Positions 49,601-57,561 are shown, counted from the first letter of the stretch. The stretch: DNA of 64,000 nt from Micromonospora_G sp044458865 (GCF_044458865.1 NZ_JBITIH010000010.1:62001-126000); one strand, 5' to 3'. Made by a program: numbers and translations. Notes: a model not told the origin generated them from the sequence alone.

Positions 49601-50763
49601 TGTCGTTCGGCACCGCGAAGCCGTTGACGTCGGTGGGTCGTACCGGGGTGGCGGCGCCCCTGGACGACTCGTGGAGCCGGATCGCGGACATGCCGGCACC
49701 GGTGTACGACAACTCAGCCGCCCTGCTCGGTGGCAAGGTCTACTCGGTCGGCGGCGGATCGACGGACCGGGAGGAGAAGCGGGAGGCGTACGTCTACGAC
49801 CCGGCCACCAACGCCTGGCAGACCCTGCCCGACATGCCACACAGCCGCTACAAGCCGGCCACCGCAGCGGTGAACGGCAAGCTGTACGTCTTCGGTGGCT
49901 GGACCACCGAGGGCGAGACGGAGACCACGGTCGACGTCTTCGACCCGGCCACCGGCGGATGGCAGACCCTGCCCGGGGTGACCAACCCGGCAGCGCGGGC
50001 GGCGGGCACCGCGTCCGTGGTCGAGGGAAGGGTGTACCTGGTCGGTGGCTGCCTGGACTTCCTCTGTAACGCCAGCGCCGACGTGGTCGCGTTCGACCCG
50101 GCGAGCAACACGTTCCGGGTGAAGGCCGCCTACCCGCACGAGATCGCCTGGCAGTCCTGCGGTGCGATCGGGGCCCGGATCTACTGCGCCGGTGGCTTCA
50201 ACCACGACGCCACCTACACCGCGGGCTACGCGTACGACCCGGACGCCGACAGGTGGAGCCCGATCGCCGACCTGCCGGTCGACCTCTGGGCCTCGCAGTA
50301 CTCGGTGGCGGGCGGCCGGCTGGTGCTGGCCGGCGGTGTCATCGACGAGGGCCAGACGCTCACCAACCGGACCATCGGCTACGACCCGGCGGCGAACACC
50401 TGGCAGGACCTGCCGAACACGCTGGTCCCCCGGGCCCGGGGTGCCGGCGCATGCGGCGGCTTCAAGGTCGGTGGCGCGGAGTTCGCGCCGTTCGCCGGCG
50501 CGGAGTCGGAGCGGATGACCGGGCTCGGGCTCTGCGACGAGAGTGGTGAGCTGTCCTGGCTGACCGTCACGCCGAGCCGGTTCACGCTGGCCCCCGGCGC
50601 GTCGAAGGCGCTCACGCTGCGGATCAGCGCGACGGCCCCGAACGGTGTCCCCCAGCCGGGCACCTACCAGGCCCAGCTTGCGGTGCGGACGGACACCCCG
50701 TACGCCGTGCCGACGCTCGGCGTCACGCTGGACGCGCAGCCCAGGGGCAACCAGGGCCACTAG
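46639..50763 (+). CDS. secreted subtilisin (S8) protease with kelch propeller, protease 1
   Basis: A 1374-aa secreted protease. In order: Sec signal peptide (about 1-37, AMATA cleavage region), an I9-like propeptide (about 45-145), an S8 catalytic domain with D196 (NIDSGVQFDHP), H243 (GHGSHTMGT), oxyanion N345 (AAGNDG) and S417 (SGTSMAAPHLSG), two carboxypeptidase-regulatory-like beta domains (about 490-650), a choice-of-anchor J/cleaved-adhesin-like domain (about 667-825, GFDGTGTPAGW), another regulatory-like domain, an Ig-like domain, a six-blade kelch propeller (about 1010-1290) and a final beta domain. GGAGGAA precedes the ATG. No anchor or sortase signal was seen, so it is probably released. 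Its close paralogue is protease 2. Confidence 0.93.
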   Translation: MTHRLGRREASRSRLWRTLALVSTVVLGVTAQPAMATAAGPTAPVSPQVMTELSTTGSSSFLVYLRERAQLGDAAKVRDADARATQVYQQLTGTAARTQRGLLDVLTKRKARYEAFWIANAIQVKGDKALVDAIAARPEVERIEPARTYELVEPKSTKAAPQDVTGVAWGLTNIGAPRVWSEYADRGEGLVIANIDSGVQFDHPALVNSYRGNLGDGTFDHNYNWFDPAGVCAEQAPCDNQGHGSHTMGTMVGDDGAGNQVGVAPGAKWMAAKGCESSSCSNESLMAAGQWILAPTDLNGENPRPDLRPDIVNNSWGGDQNDLWYQQTIAAWRAAGIFPTFAAGNDGEFGCNTANSPGDNPGAYAVGAYDVDNNIAEFSSRGPSLVDGQPNPNIAAPGVDIISTLPGSEYGIMSGTSMAAPHLSGAVALVWSAAPVLRGDVAATEKLLDETATDVESLSCGGTAADNNNFGEGRLDVFKAVETAPRGPATKITGVVSDAGSGAPVTGASVRVEGRTALTDQLGHYTLPVVTGTYPVTVEAYGFASKNATVVATGSTVTQDFALSARPMVTLSGKVTDGSGQGWPLYARIEVAGRPGGPVFTDPATGRYSVTVPSGGTQRLTTTAVSAGYRSVSTEVTVANRAKTTNIAVPTAVSCDLPGYTAGVGRTVLSEGFDGTGTPAGWSVVNRADTGWAFDNPRNRQNLTGGTGGFAIADSDGFGFGHTQDTDLVSPILDLSTVNAPVLRFASDLYVAGNGDAASIDVSTNGGATWVGVAMQEVSRRGPAAEEVPLPALANQASAQIRFRYRGDYSWWWQLDDIQVVDRSCTPVPGGLVTGFTSDANTGAGVNGVAVSSPDRPAERAVSAATPEDRNAPDGFYSFFSTLVDGKHSFVASAAPYQDRKKTSTITDGGTRRVDFDLKIGRIALNTTEIKSTQPYGSSRNAEVTVTNTGSAPITVEVLERDGGFATLATGKGAPLTEYAVPKVSAGMSFGTAKPLTSVGRTGVAAPLDDSWSRIADMPAPVYDNSAALLGGKVYSVGGGSTDREEKREAYVYDPATNAWQTLPDMPHSRYKPATAAVNGKLYVFGGWTTEGETETTVDVFDPATGGWQTLPGVTNPAARAAGTASVVEGRVYLVGGCLDFLCNASADVVAFDPASNTFRVKAAYPHEIAWQSCGAIGARIYCAGGFNHDATYTAGYAYDPDADRWSPIADLPVDLWASQYSVAGGRLVLAGGVIDEGQTLTNRTIGYDPAANTWQDLPNTLVPRARGAGACGGFKVGGAEFAPFAGAESERMTGLGLCDESGELSWLTVTPSRFTLAPGASKALTLRISATAPNGVPQPGTYQAQLAVRTDTPYAVPTLGVTLDAQPRGNQGH

Positions 50764-50785
50764 CCGGCCCGCGCCCGACGCCACA

Positions 50786-50823
50786 GGTGGCCGTCGCACT
50801 CCCCACCGGGTGCGGCGGCCACC
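50786..50823. terminator. hairpin terminator after protease 1
   Basis: GGTGGCCGTCGCAC pairs with GTGCGGCGGCCACC over 14 positions with one G-T wobble, followed by CGCCGTTT. It lies 22 bp beyond the protease stop and resembles the hairpin after protease 2 (shared GGTGGCCG...CGGCCACC arms). Confidence 0.7.
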
Positions 50824-50880
50824 GCCGTTTCCGCCGGTGCCGCAACGAGCGGCCGAAGCTCACCCGGTACGGCCGGTGCC

Positions 50881-51360
50881 TCACCCGGTACGGCCGAAGG
50901 CGAGGCGGTAGCCCACACCGCGTACGGTCTGCACCTGCGGGCCGCCGTCGACCGCGCGCAGCTTTCGACGCAGTCGTTTGACCGCCGAGTGCAGGATCGC
51001 CGTGTCGCCGAGGTACGCGCCGCCCCAGACCGAGCCGAAGAGCCGCTCGTAGGTCCAGACGCCGACCGGTGGAGTGGCCAGCCGGGCCAGCAACTCCCGT
51101 TCCAACCGGGTCAGTGCCAGTGGCTCACCCCGCCAGGTAACCAGGTGACCGCCAGGGTCGACGCTGAGTTCTCCCAGGTTGACCGGCTCCAGCCCGGCGC
51201 CCGGCTCTGTGGTCGCGGTGGGAAAGAGCATCGCTCGCAGTTCCGACAGGTCCGCACAGATCACCACGGTGCCGAAGTCGTCGAGTCGACGGACGACCCG
51301 TTCCCGTACCGCCACGTCGGTCGAGACGCACACGACGAGCGGAACCTCGTTATTGGACAC
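50881..51360 (-). CDS. orphan winged-helix regulator with truncated receiver (cassette 2)
   Basis: A 159-aa paralogue of the cassette 1 regulator, nearly identical through the winged helix (LVTWRGEPLALTRLERELLA, VWGGAYLGDTAILHSAVKRL, VQTVRGVGYRL) and similar in the half receiver (VPLVVCVSTDVAVRERVVRR). The linker between them differs completely. No phospho-acceptor aspartate is seen. The GTG at 51360 has GGGGAGG 6 nt upstream and gives the same length as its paralogue. It is divergent from protease 2 and convergent with protease 1. Its C-terminal codons are part of a 17-bp direct repeat (50859 and 50880). Probable role: control of the neighbouring protease. Confidence 0.82.
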   Translation of the reverse strand: MSNNEVPLVVCVSTDVAVRERVVRRLDDFGTVVICADLSELRAMLFPTATTEPGAGLEPVNLGELSVDPGGHLVTWRGEPLALTRLERELLARLATPPVGVWTYERLFGSVWGGAYLGDTAILHSAVKRLRRKLRAVDGGPQVQTVRGVGYRLAFGRTG

Positions 51361-51473
51361 CCGCACCCTCCCCGTCTGCCGCGTGCGCACAAGCCAAGCC
51401 CCTTTGATCGACCGAGTCAACAACGACACTCACCGATGTCCTGAACTCGCACCGCGTCGCCCGCATCTCGACC

Positions 51474-51506
51474 AGTTACTGCCTGAATACTGGCTGAGAA
51501 CTTCCA
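51474..51506. promoter_or_regulatory. 11-bp-period direct repeats upstream of protease 2
   Basis: Three consecutive 11-bp units: AGTTACTGCCT, GAATACTGGCT and GAGAACTTCCA. The first two match the units upstream of protease 1 (GAATACTGCCT, TAATACTGCCT). TTGATC (51507) begins 11 bp after the second unit, the same layout as upstream of protease 1 within 1 bp. It is the likely binding site of the cassette regulators. Confidence 0.7.
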
Positions 51507-51550
51507 TTGATCACTACCGCTATATCACCAGAGCATGACTCCTAGCCGAT

Positions 51551-51586
51551 GTGGGGGCTGCTCTGCGTATCCAACGAAGCCCCCAC
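51551..51586 (+). other. 5'-UTR hairpin upstream of protease 2
   Basis: GTGGGGGCT (51551-51559) pairs perfectly with AGCCCCCAC (51578-51586). It lies within the predicted untranslated leader, about 80 nt before the protease 2 start, and could influence mRNA stability or readthrough. No such stem is evident in the protease 1 leader. Confidence 0.45.
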
Positions 51587-51667
51587 GCGCGCTACGTGGT
51601 GCCGGACAACCCGACGCCACGGCAGGCGCCCCGAACCGATCGGGGCGCCGTCAGTGGGGAGGAAGAG

Positions 51668-54600
51668 ATGTCACACCGACCAGGGAGCCGATCAAGACTT
51701 TGGCGGTCATTCGCCATCGTCTCGGCTGTCGTCCTCGGGATCACCGCTCAGCCGGCGCTCGCCGTCGCGGCGCCCGCAGCCGGCGCGGCGGTCGACCCGC
51801 AGGTGCTTCGCGAGCTGAGCACCAACGGCAGCACCAACTTCACCGTGTACCTGCGGGAGAAGGCCAACCTCAGCACCGCAGCCTCGATCGGGGACGCGGA
51901 TGCGCGGGCGGCCAAGGTGTACGAGCAGCTCACCGGCACCGCCACGCGTACCCAGCGCGACCTGCGGGCCGAACTGGACGACCGCAAGGCCAGCTACAAG
52001 GCGTTCTGGATCGCCAACGCGCTCCAGGTCGCCTCCGGCAACCAGGCGCTGGTGAACGCCATCGCCGCCCGCCCCGAGGTCGAGCGGATCGCGCCGACCC
52101 GGACCTACGAGCTGGTCAAGCCGACCCCGGCCGACCCCGCCGGAGCGGGCACCAACGCCGTGGAGTGGAACATCGAGAACATCCAGGCCCCCCGGGTCTG
52201 GAACGAACTCGGTGTACGCGGCGAGACCGTGGTGGTGGCGAACATCGACACCGGCGCCCAGTACGACCACCCGGCCCTGGTCGGCAAGTACCGGGGCAAC
52301 CTCGGTGGTGGCAACTTCGACCACAACTACAACTTCTTCGACCCGGCCAACATCTGCGCCGGCGACACCCCCTGTGACAACAACGGCCACGGCACCCACA
52401 CCATGGGCACCATGGTCGGCGACGACGGCGGCGCCAACCAGATCGGCGTCGCCCCCGGTGCGAAGTGGATCGCGGCCAAGGGCTGCGAGACCAACGGCTG
52501 CTCCGAGGCCTCGCTGCTCGCCTCCGGTCAGTGGGTCCTCGCGCCGACCGACTCCAACGGCCAGAACCCTCGGCCGGATCTGCGCCCCGACATCGTGAAC
52601 AACTCCTGGGGCGGCGGCCGCGGTGACTCGTGGTACGAGCAGACCGTGGCGGCGTGGCGGGCGGCGGGGATCTTCCCCAGCTTCTCCGCTGGCAACGACG
52701 GCGAGGCCGGCTGCAACAGCACGGAGAACCCCGGCGACTACCCCAACGTGTACGGCGTCGGCTCCTACGACTCCGGCAACAACATCTCCAGCTTCTCCGG
52801 TCGGGGCACGTCCTCCATCGACGGCTCGATCAAGCCGAACATCTCGGCTCCGGGCAGCAACGTCCGGTCGAGCATTCCCGGCAACGGCTACTCGTCGTTC
52901 AACGGCACCTCGATGGCGGCACCGCACGTCTCCGGCGCGGTAGCGCTGGTCTGGTCGGCGGCACCCGCCCTCCGTGGCGACGTCGCCGCGACCGAGGAGC
53001 TGCTCGACGACACGGCCACCAATGTGGAGGCGCTCGCCTGCGGCGGCACCATCGACGACAACAACGTCTTCGGTGAGGGCCGGCTCAACGCGTACGAGGC
53101 CGTCTTCAACGCCCCTCGGGGCGGCGCGGGTGAGGTCACCGGCACGGTGACCGAGGCCGACGGCGGCGAGCCGATCGCCAGCGCGACCGTCAGCGCCGGT
53201 TCGCGTACCGCCACCACCGGCACCGATGGCAAGTACACCCTGCGGCTGCCGGTCGGCGACGCCACGCTGACCATCGCCGCGTTCGGGTTCCACACCCAGA
53301 CCGCGACCGTCACGGTGCCGGACGGTACCTCGGTGACGAAGAACTTCGCCCTCGTCGGGGCGCAGTTGGTCACGGTCTCCGGGAAGGTCTCCGACGGCTC
53401 CGGCCACGGCTGGCCGCTCTACGCCAAGATCGAGGTGGCCGGTCGGCCCGGCGGGCCGGTCTTCACCGACCCGTTCACCGGCCGCTACTCGTTCACCGTG
53501 CCGGGCAACGCCACCTACGCGGTCACCACGACCGCCAAGACCGCCGGCTACGCCCCGGTGACCAGCGAACTCGCCCTCGCGGGAGCGGCGAAGACGCTGG
53601 ACGTCGCGGTGCCGGTCGCGGCGGCCTGCCAGGCGCCCGGCTACTCGGCCAACCTCGGTGCTCCGCTGCTCTCGGAGAGCTTCGACACCGAGGAGACGCC
53701 GGCCGGTTGGTCCCTGGTCAACCGCACCGACGACGGCGGCTGGGAGTTCGACGACCCGGGCAACCGGGGCAACCAGACCGGTGGTTCCGGCAACTTCGCC
53801 ATCATCGACAGCGACATCCTGGGCGTGGGCAACACCCAGGACGCCGACCTGCGTACCCCGACCCTGAACCTGACCGGGATCGCCGCGCCGGTGTTGAAGT
53901 TCAACAGCGACTGGCGGTCGGTCGGCAGTGACAGCGCGGACATCGACGTCTCCACCGACGGCGGTGCCACCTGGGCCAACGTCTGGCACCAGACCGCCAG
54001 CCGGCGTGGCCCGCGGGTGGAGGAGATCCCGCTGACCGGGCTCGCCGGGGCGGCCACCGCCCAGGTCCGGTTCCGGTTCAACGGCACCTTCGCCTGGTGG
54101 TGGGAGCTCGACAACGTACAGGTCGTCAACCGGATCTGCACCCCGCTCCCGGGTGGCCTGGTGGCCGGCTTCACCACCGACTCCAACACCGGTGCCGCGC
54201 TCAACGGCGTCACCGTGACCAGCGGCGACGTCCCGGCGGACAAGGGTGTCTCGGCGGCGACGGCGGACGACCCGAACATCGGTGACGGCTTCTACTCGTT
54301 CTTCTCCAGCGTGACCGGGACCCACCCGTTCACCGCCACCAAGGCGCCGTACCGCGCGGTGACGAAGAACATCGCGGTGGCCGCCGACAACGTCAAGCGG
54401 GGCGACTTCGCCCTCAAGGCGGGCCGGCTCACGGTCAGCCCGCCGCAGATCGAGTCGCACCAGCCGTACGGCAGCACCCGCAGCGCCAAGGTCACCGTCA
54501 CCAACACCGGCAACGCGCCGGCCGAGATCGAGGTGCTGGAGCGGGACGGGACGTTCGACCTCCTGTCCCAGCAGGGCGCGGCCCTGAACGAATACAAGGT

Positions 54601-56062
54601 GAAGGGGCTCAGCACGGCCCAGAACGGGGTCGCGTACGGTCTCGCCGGTAACTCGGCGGCGGCTGCTCCCGCGATCGACCCCGCCTGGACCCGGGTCGCC
54701 AACACCCCGGCCGCGGTCTTCGACAACGCCGCCGCCGTGATCGACGGAAAGGTCTACTCCGTCGGTGGCGGCACCTCCAGCGGTAACGAGAGGAAGACCT
54801 GGGTCCTGGACCCGGAGACCAATGCGTGGAGCACCCTCGCCGACATGCCGACCGCCCGCTCGAAGGCGTCCGCGGCGGCCGTCGGTGGCAAGCTCTACGT
54901 GATCGGTGGCTGGAGCGCCAGCGGCGCCCCGGTCGCTTCGGTCGACGTCTTCGACCCGGCGACGGGTGCCTGGAGCACCGTGGCCGGCGCCACCAACCCG
55001 GCGCCGCGTGCGGCAGCCGGTACGGCGATCGTCGACGGCAAGGTCTACCTGGTGGGCGGCTGCGCCGACGGCACCTGCACCAGCTCGAAGAACACGGTGA
55101 TCTTCGACCCGGCCAGCGGCACCTTCAGCACCGGCGCGGACTACCCGATCGCCGTCGGCTGGATGTCCTGTGGCGGCATCGGCGGCGCGGTCTACTGCGG
55201 CGGTGGTGCGGCGGGCACGACGACGTTCACCGACGCCTTCGTGTACGACCCGGCCGGCGACGCCTGGTCGGCCCTGCCGGACCTGCCGATCGACCTGTGG
55301 GGCGCGCAGTACGCCGCCGCCGGTGGCCTGCTGGTCATCGCCGGTGGTGTGACCGCCAACTCCAGCACCATCACCAACCGGTCGATCGCGTACGACCCGG
55401 CCACCGGTGCATGGCAGAACCTGCCGAACGCGGCGTTCACCCGCTACCGGGGTGCCGGCGCGTGTGGTGCGTACAAGGTCGGTGGTTCGCCGAGTTCGTT
55501 CGTCGGCTCCGTGGAGACCGAGTACCTCGGTGGCCTTGAGCTCTGTGACGAGTCCGGTGGCGACGTCTCCTGGCTCTCCACCGCTCCGGCGACCCTCACC
55601 CTCGCCCCGGGCGCCTCGAAGCAGGTGACGGTCACCCTGACCGCCACCGCGGAGGCCGGCGTCCTCCAGCCCGGTACGTACACCGCCGAGCTGGGCATCG
55701 GTTCGGACACCCCGTACCCGGTCGAGGCCGTGTCGGTGGAGATGAACGTGTCTCCGCCGAACGGTTGGGGCAAGGTCCAGGGCACGGTGATCGGCGAGAG
55801 CTGCTCCGGCACGGACGTACCGGTCAAGGCGACGATACGGGCGAACCTGAACGGCAACCCGGCCACCGGCTACACCCTCTCCTCCGACTCGGCCGGTGCC
55901 TACGGGCTCTGGCTGCCGAAGGGGAAGTACGACCTGATCGTCGCGAAGGACGGCTGGATTCCCGAGGTGCAGCGCATCACCATCTCGGCCGGCTTCGTCT
56001 CGACTATCAGCTTCAACCTGGATCCGGTGACGCCCTGCGACACCCGGGTCGGCGGGATCTGA
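51668..56062 (+). CDS. secreted subtilisin (S8) protease with kelch propeller, protease 2
   Basis: A 1464-aa paralogue of protease 1 with the same domain order. It has a Sec signal peptide (about 1-36, AQPALAVAAP), a propeptide (to about 145), and an S8 domain with D194 (NIDTGAQYDHP), H241 (GHGTHTMGT), N343 (SAGNDG) and S415 (NGTSMAAPHVSG). Carboxypeptidase-regulatory-like, choice-of-anchor J-like and Ig-like domains lead to the six-blade kelch propeller. It differs by an additional C-terminal domain of about 100 residues (GKVQGTVIGESCSGTDVPVK, KYDLIVAKDGWIPEVQRITI), another regulatory-like beta fold with two cysteines. GGAGGAAGAG precedes the ATG. Substrate unknown; the accessory domains suggest binding of polymers or surfaces. 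Confidence 0.93.
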   Translation: MSHRPGSRSRLWRSFAIVSAVVLGITAQPALAVAAPAAGAAVDPQVLRELSTNGSTNFTVYLREKANLSTAASIGDADARAAKVYEQLTGTATRTQRDLRAELDDRKASYKAFWIANALQVASGNQALVNAIAARPEVERIAPTRTYELVKPTPADPAGAGTNAVEWNIENIQAPRVWNELGVRGETVVVANIDTGAQYDHPALVGKYRGNLGGGNFDHNYNFFDPANICAGDTPCDNNGHGTHTMGTMVGDDGGANQIGVAPGAKWIAAKGCETNGCSEASLLASGQWVLAPTDSNGQNPRPDLRPDIVNNSWGGGRGDSWYEQTVAAWRAAGIFPSFSAGNDGEAGCNSTENPGDYPNVYGVGSYDSGNNISSFSGRGTSSIDGSIKPNISAPGSNVRSSIPGNGYSSFNGTSMAAPHVSGAVALVWSAAPALRGDVAATEELLDDTATNVEALACGGTIDDNNVFGEGRLNAYEAVFNAPRGGAGEVTGTVTEADGGEPIASATVSAGSRTATTGTDGKYTLRLPVGDATLTIAAFGFHTQTATVTVPDGTSVTKNFALVGAQLVTVSGKVSDGSGHGWPLYAKIEVAGRPGGPVFTDPFTGRYSFTVPGNATYAVTTTAKTAGYAPVTSELALAGAAKTLDVAVPVAAACQAPGYSANLGAPLLSESFDTEETPAGWSLVNRTDDGGWEFDDPGNRGNQTGGSGNFAIIDSDILGVGNTQDADLRTPTLNLTGIAAPVLKFNSDWRSVGSDSADIDVSTDGGATWANVWHQTASRRGPRVEEIPLTGLAGAATAQVRFRFNGTFAWWWELDNVQVVNRICTPLPGGLVAGFTTDSNTGAALNGVTVTSGDVPADKGVSAATADDPNIGDGFYSFFSSVTGTHPFTATKAPYRAVTKNIAVAADNVKRGDFALKAGRLTVSPPQIESHQPYGSTRSAKVTVTNTGNAPAEIEVLERDGTFDLLSQQGAALNEYKVKGLSTAQNGVAYGLAGNSAAAAPAIDPAWTRVANTPAAVFDNAAAVIDGKVYSVGGGTSSGNERKTWVLDPETNAWSTLADMPTARSKASAAAVGGKLYVIGGWSASGAPVASVDVFDPATGAWSTVAGATNPAPRAAAGTAIVDGKVYLVGGCADGTCTSSKNTVIFDPASGTFSTGADYPIAVGWMSCGGIGGAVYCGGGAAGTTTFTDAFVYDPAGDAWSALPDLPIDLWGAQYAAAGGLLVIAGGVTANSSTITNRSIAYDPATGAWQNLPNAAFTRYRGAGACGAYKVGGSPSSFVGSVETEYLGGLELCDESGGDVSWLSTAPATLTLAPGASKQVTVTLTATAEAGVLQPGTYTAELGIGSDTPYPVEAVSVEMNVSPPNGWGKVQGTVIGESCSGTDVPVKATIRANLNGNPATGYTLSSDSAGAYGLWLPKGKYDLIVAKDGWIPEVQRITISAGFVSTISFNLDPVTPCDTRVGGI

Positions 56063-56092
56063 TCCCGCCGCACTGACCCGCTGTTGATCCAC

Positions 56093-56134
56093 GGTGGCCG
56101 CCGTGCTCTCGCGAGCACGGCGGCCACCGCCTTT
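56093..56134 (+). terminator. Rho-independent terminator after protease 2
   Basis: GGTGGCCGCCGTGCTC and GAGCACGGCGGCCACC form a perfect 16-bp stem with a TCGC loop, followed by GCC and TTTT. It begins 31 bp beyond the stop. It would also act on the convergent SRPBCC gene. Confidence 0.88.
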
Positions 56135-56144
56135 TCCTCGCGCC

Positions 56145-57002
56145 TCAGGCGGTGGGGAGTTCGATGGGGGGCCAGATCGGGGACCAGTCGGACAGCTCGT
56201 GGTAGCGGCGCAGCTCGGCGACGCCGCTGAGCCAGCCGAGCCAGCCGCTGTACGGGGGCCGGCTGGTGTCGAACCCGCTCTGCACGAAGGTGAGGCGAGT
56301 CCTGCCGTCGGACTCCTCCAACTCCCAGGTGGTGACCCCCGCCTCGGCCCAGTCGATCGACATCCGTCGGTCCGGCTCCAGGTCGATGATCTTCCCGGCG
56401 TATCCGTGCTCCAGTTCCAGACCACCCATGGCGAACCGACCGCCGACATGCGGCTCGATCCCGACCGGGTAGCCGAACCAGGTGGTCACCTGATCGGACT
56501 CGACCAGCGAGCGGAAGACCGCCGAGGGTTCGGCGCCGATCAGGAACTCCCCACGCAGTTCGGGAGAGGTGAAGTCGACCTTCGAGGTGAGTTCCCGGCC
56601 AGCGAGGTGGTCGGCCAGGTTCGCGATCGACAGCGCCCAGTACGTCTGGAGCACACCGCGTACGGTGTTGCCGGCCGTCGCCTCCGCGATCGAGAAGTGG
56701 GTCTGGGAGAGGTCCAGCAGGGTCACCTCGTCACTCTCCTCGGTCAGCCGGATCTCCACCGTGGTCTCCTCGCCGTCGAGCAGCCAGGAGAAGCGCAGGG
56801 TGTGGTCGTCGAGGTGGAGCAACCGCTGGTGGGGTGCGTCGCCCTCCGGGGTGTAGCGGCCCCAGAACTCGTACCGGTCCGGCAGCTCGACCTCGGCGTG
56901 CTCGGCAAGCCAGGTACGCAGTGCGCCAGCGTCGGTCAGCGCCCGGTGGACCTCCTTGCGCGCTGCGGGAATCCGTGCCTGGAGCTGCAACGACTCACTC
57001 AT
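56145..57002 (-). CDS. SRPBCC/AHSA1 double-domain protein
   Basis: A 285-aa protein with two SRPBCC (AHSA1-like, START superfamily) halves. The second has the standard pattern FLIGAEPSAVFRSL, then VTTWFGYPVG, GGRFAMGGLE, WELEESDGRTRLTFVQSGF. Such proteins hold hydrophobic ligands in a deep pocket, and AHSA1-type members with an ArsR-like partner are common in bacteria. ATG at 57002 overlaps the regulator gene by 8 bp (ATGAGTGA), so the two are an operon. Ligand unknown. Confidence 0.9.
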   Translation of the reverse strand: MSESLQLQARIPAARKEVHRALTDAGALRTWLAEHAEVELPDRYEFWGRYTPEGDAPHQRLLHLDDHTLRFSWLLDGEETTVEIRLTEESDEVTLLDLSQTHFSIAEATAGNTVRGVLQTYWALSIANLADHLAGRELTSKVDFTSPELRGEFLIGAEPSAVFRSLVESDQVTTWFGYPVGIEPHVGGRFAMGGLELEHGYAGKIIDLEPDRRMSIDWAEAGVTTWELEESDGRTRLTFVQSGFDTSRPPYSGWLGWLSGVAELRRYHELSDWSPIWPPIELPTA

Positions 57003-57552
57003 GCTCTTCTCCCTTGGGATAACAGGCGACAGCGAGTTTGAACGCGTCACCCTCGGCGCCGCCGTAGCGGCTGAACAGGTCCTGCAACGCCGTCTGCAGG
57101 TCGGTCATGAACTGTTGGCGGTGCTCGGCCGGAACCCGGATCTCGCCGGACACGCCGATCGACGGCAGCTCCGGCCTGGTCCGGTCGAGCGCGGCGACGT
57201 CGGCCTGGACCTCCTCCGTCAGGTCGAGCAGGTAACCGAGGCTGAGCTCGTCCCGGGTGGCGCGCAGTCCGATCCGGCCGACCAGCCTCGGTGAGAGCCA
57301 GTAGGAGCGGGCGGTGGCCTGGTAGATGCCCTCGTGGATGCCACGCACCCGGCGCTCGGCGACCTGGGTCACCAGGCCGGCGTCGACCAGCCGTTTGACG
57401 TGGTAGTAGACCCGCTGCGGGGTCTGGTCGAGGCGGGCCCCGACCTCGGTGCAGGTGTCGGGTTCGGCGAGCTGCCGCAGCACCTCGATGCGCTGCGGCT
57501 TGAGCAGGGCTTCGGCCTGCTCAAGCTGTTCCAGGTACAGGACTTCTCTCAT
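56995..57552 (-). CDS. ArsR-type winged-helix transcriptional regulator
   Basis: A 185-aa regulator with an N-terminal HTH (LKPQRIEVLRQLAEPDTCTE, TPQRVYYHVKRLVDAGLV) of the ArsR/HTH_20 type and a C-terminal domain of about 90 residues typical of the ArsR proteins partnered with AHSA1 genes. There are no clear metal-binding cysteine pairs, so a metal-independent sensor is likely. It starts at ATG 57552, only about 3 nt from the predicted transcription start. An exact palindrome TTTACGTAAA overlaps its promoter, suggesting autoregulation. Confidence 0.88.
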   Translation of the reverse strand: MREVLYLEQLEQAEALLKPQRIEVLRQLAEPDTCTEVGARLDQTPQRVYYHVKRLVDAGLVTQVAERRVRGIHEGIYQATARSYWLSPRLVGRIGLRATRDELSLGYLLDLTEEVQADVAALDRTRPELPSIGVSGEIRVPAEHRQQFMTDLQTALQDLFSRYGGAEGDAFKLAVACYPKGEEHE

Positions 57553-57561
57553 GGCAAAACT

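Noticed and set aside
51707..56449. A 1580-codon open frame antisense to protease 2
   Set aside because: It is a shadow frame of a GC-biased gene: composition is dominated by Gly, Arg, Val and Asp, with no domain match, no plausible ribosome-binding site, and it runs across the terminator and into another gene.
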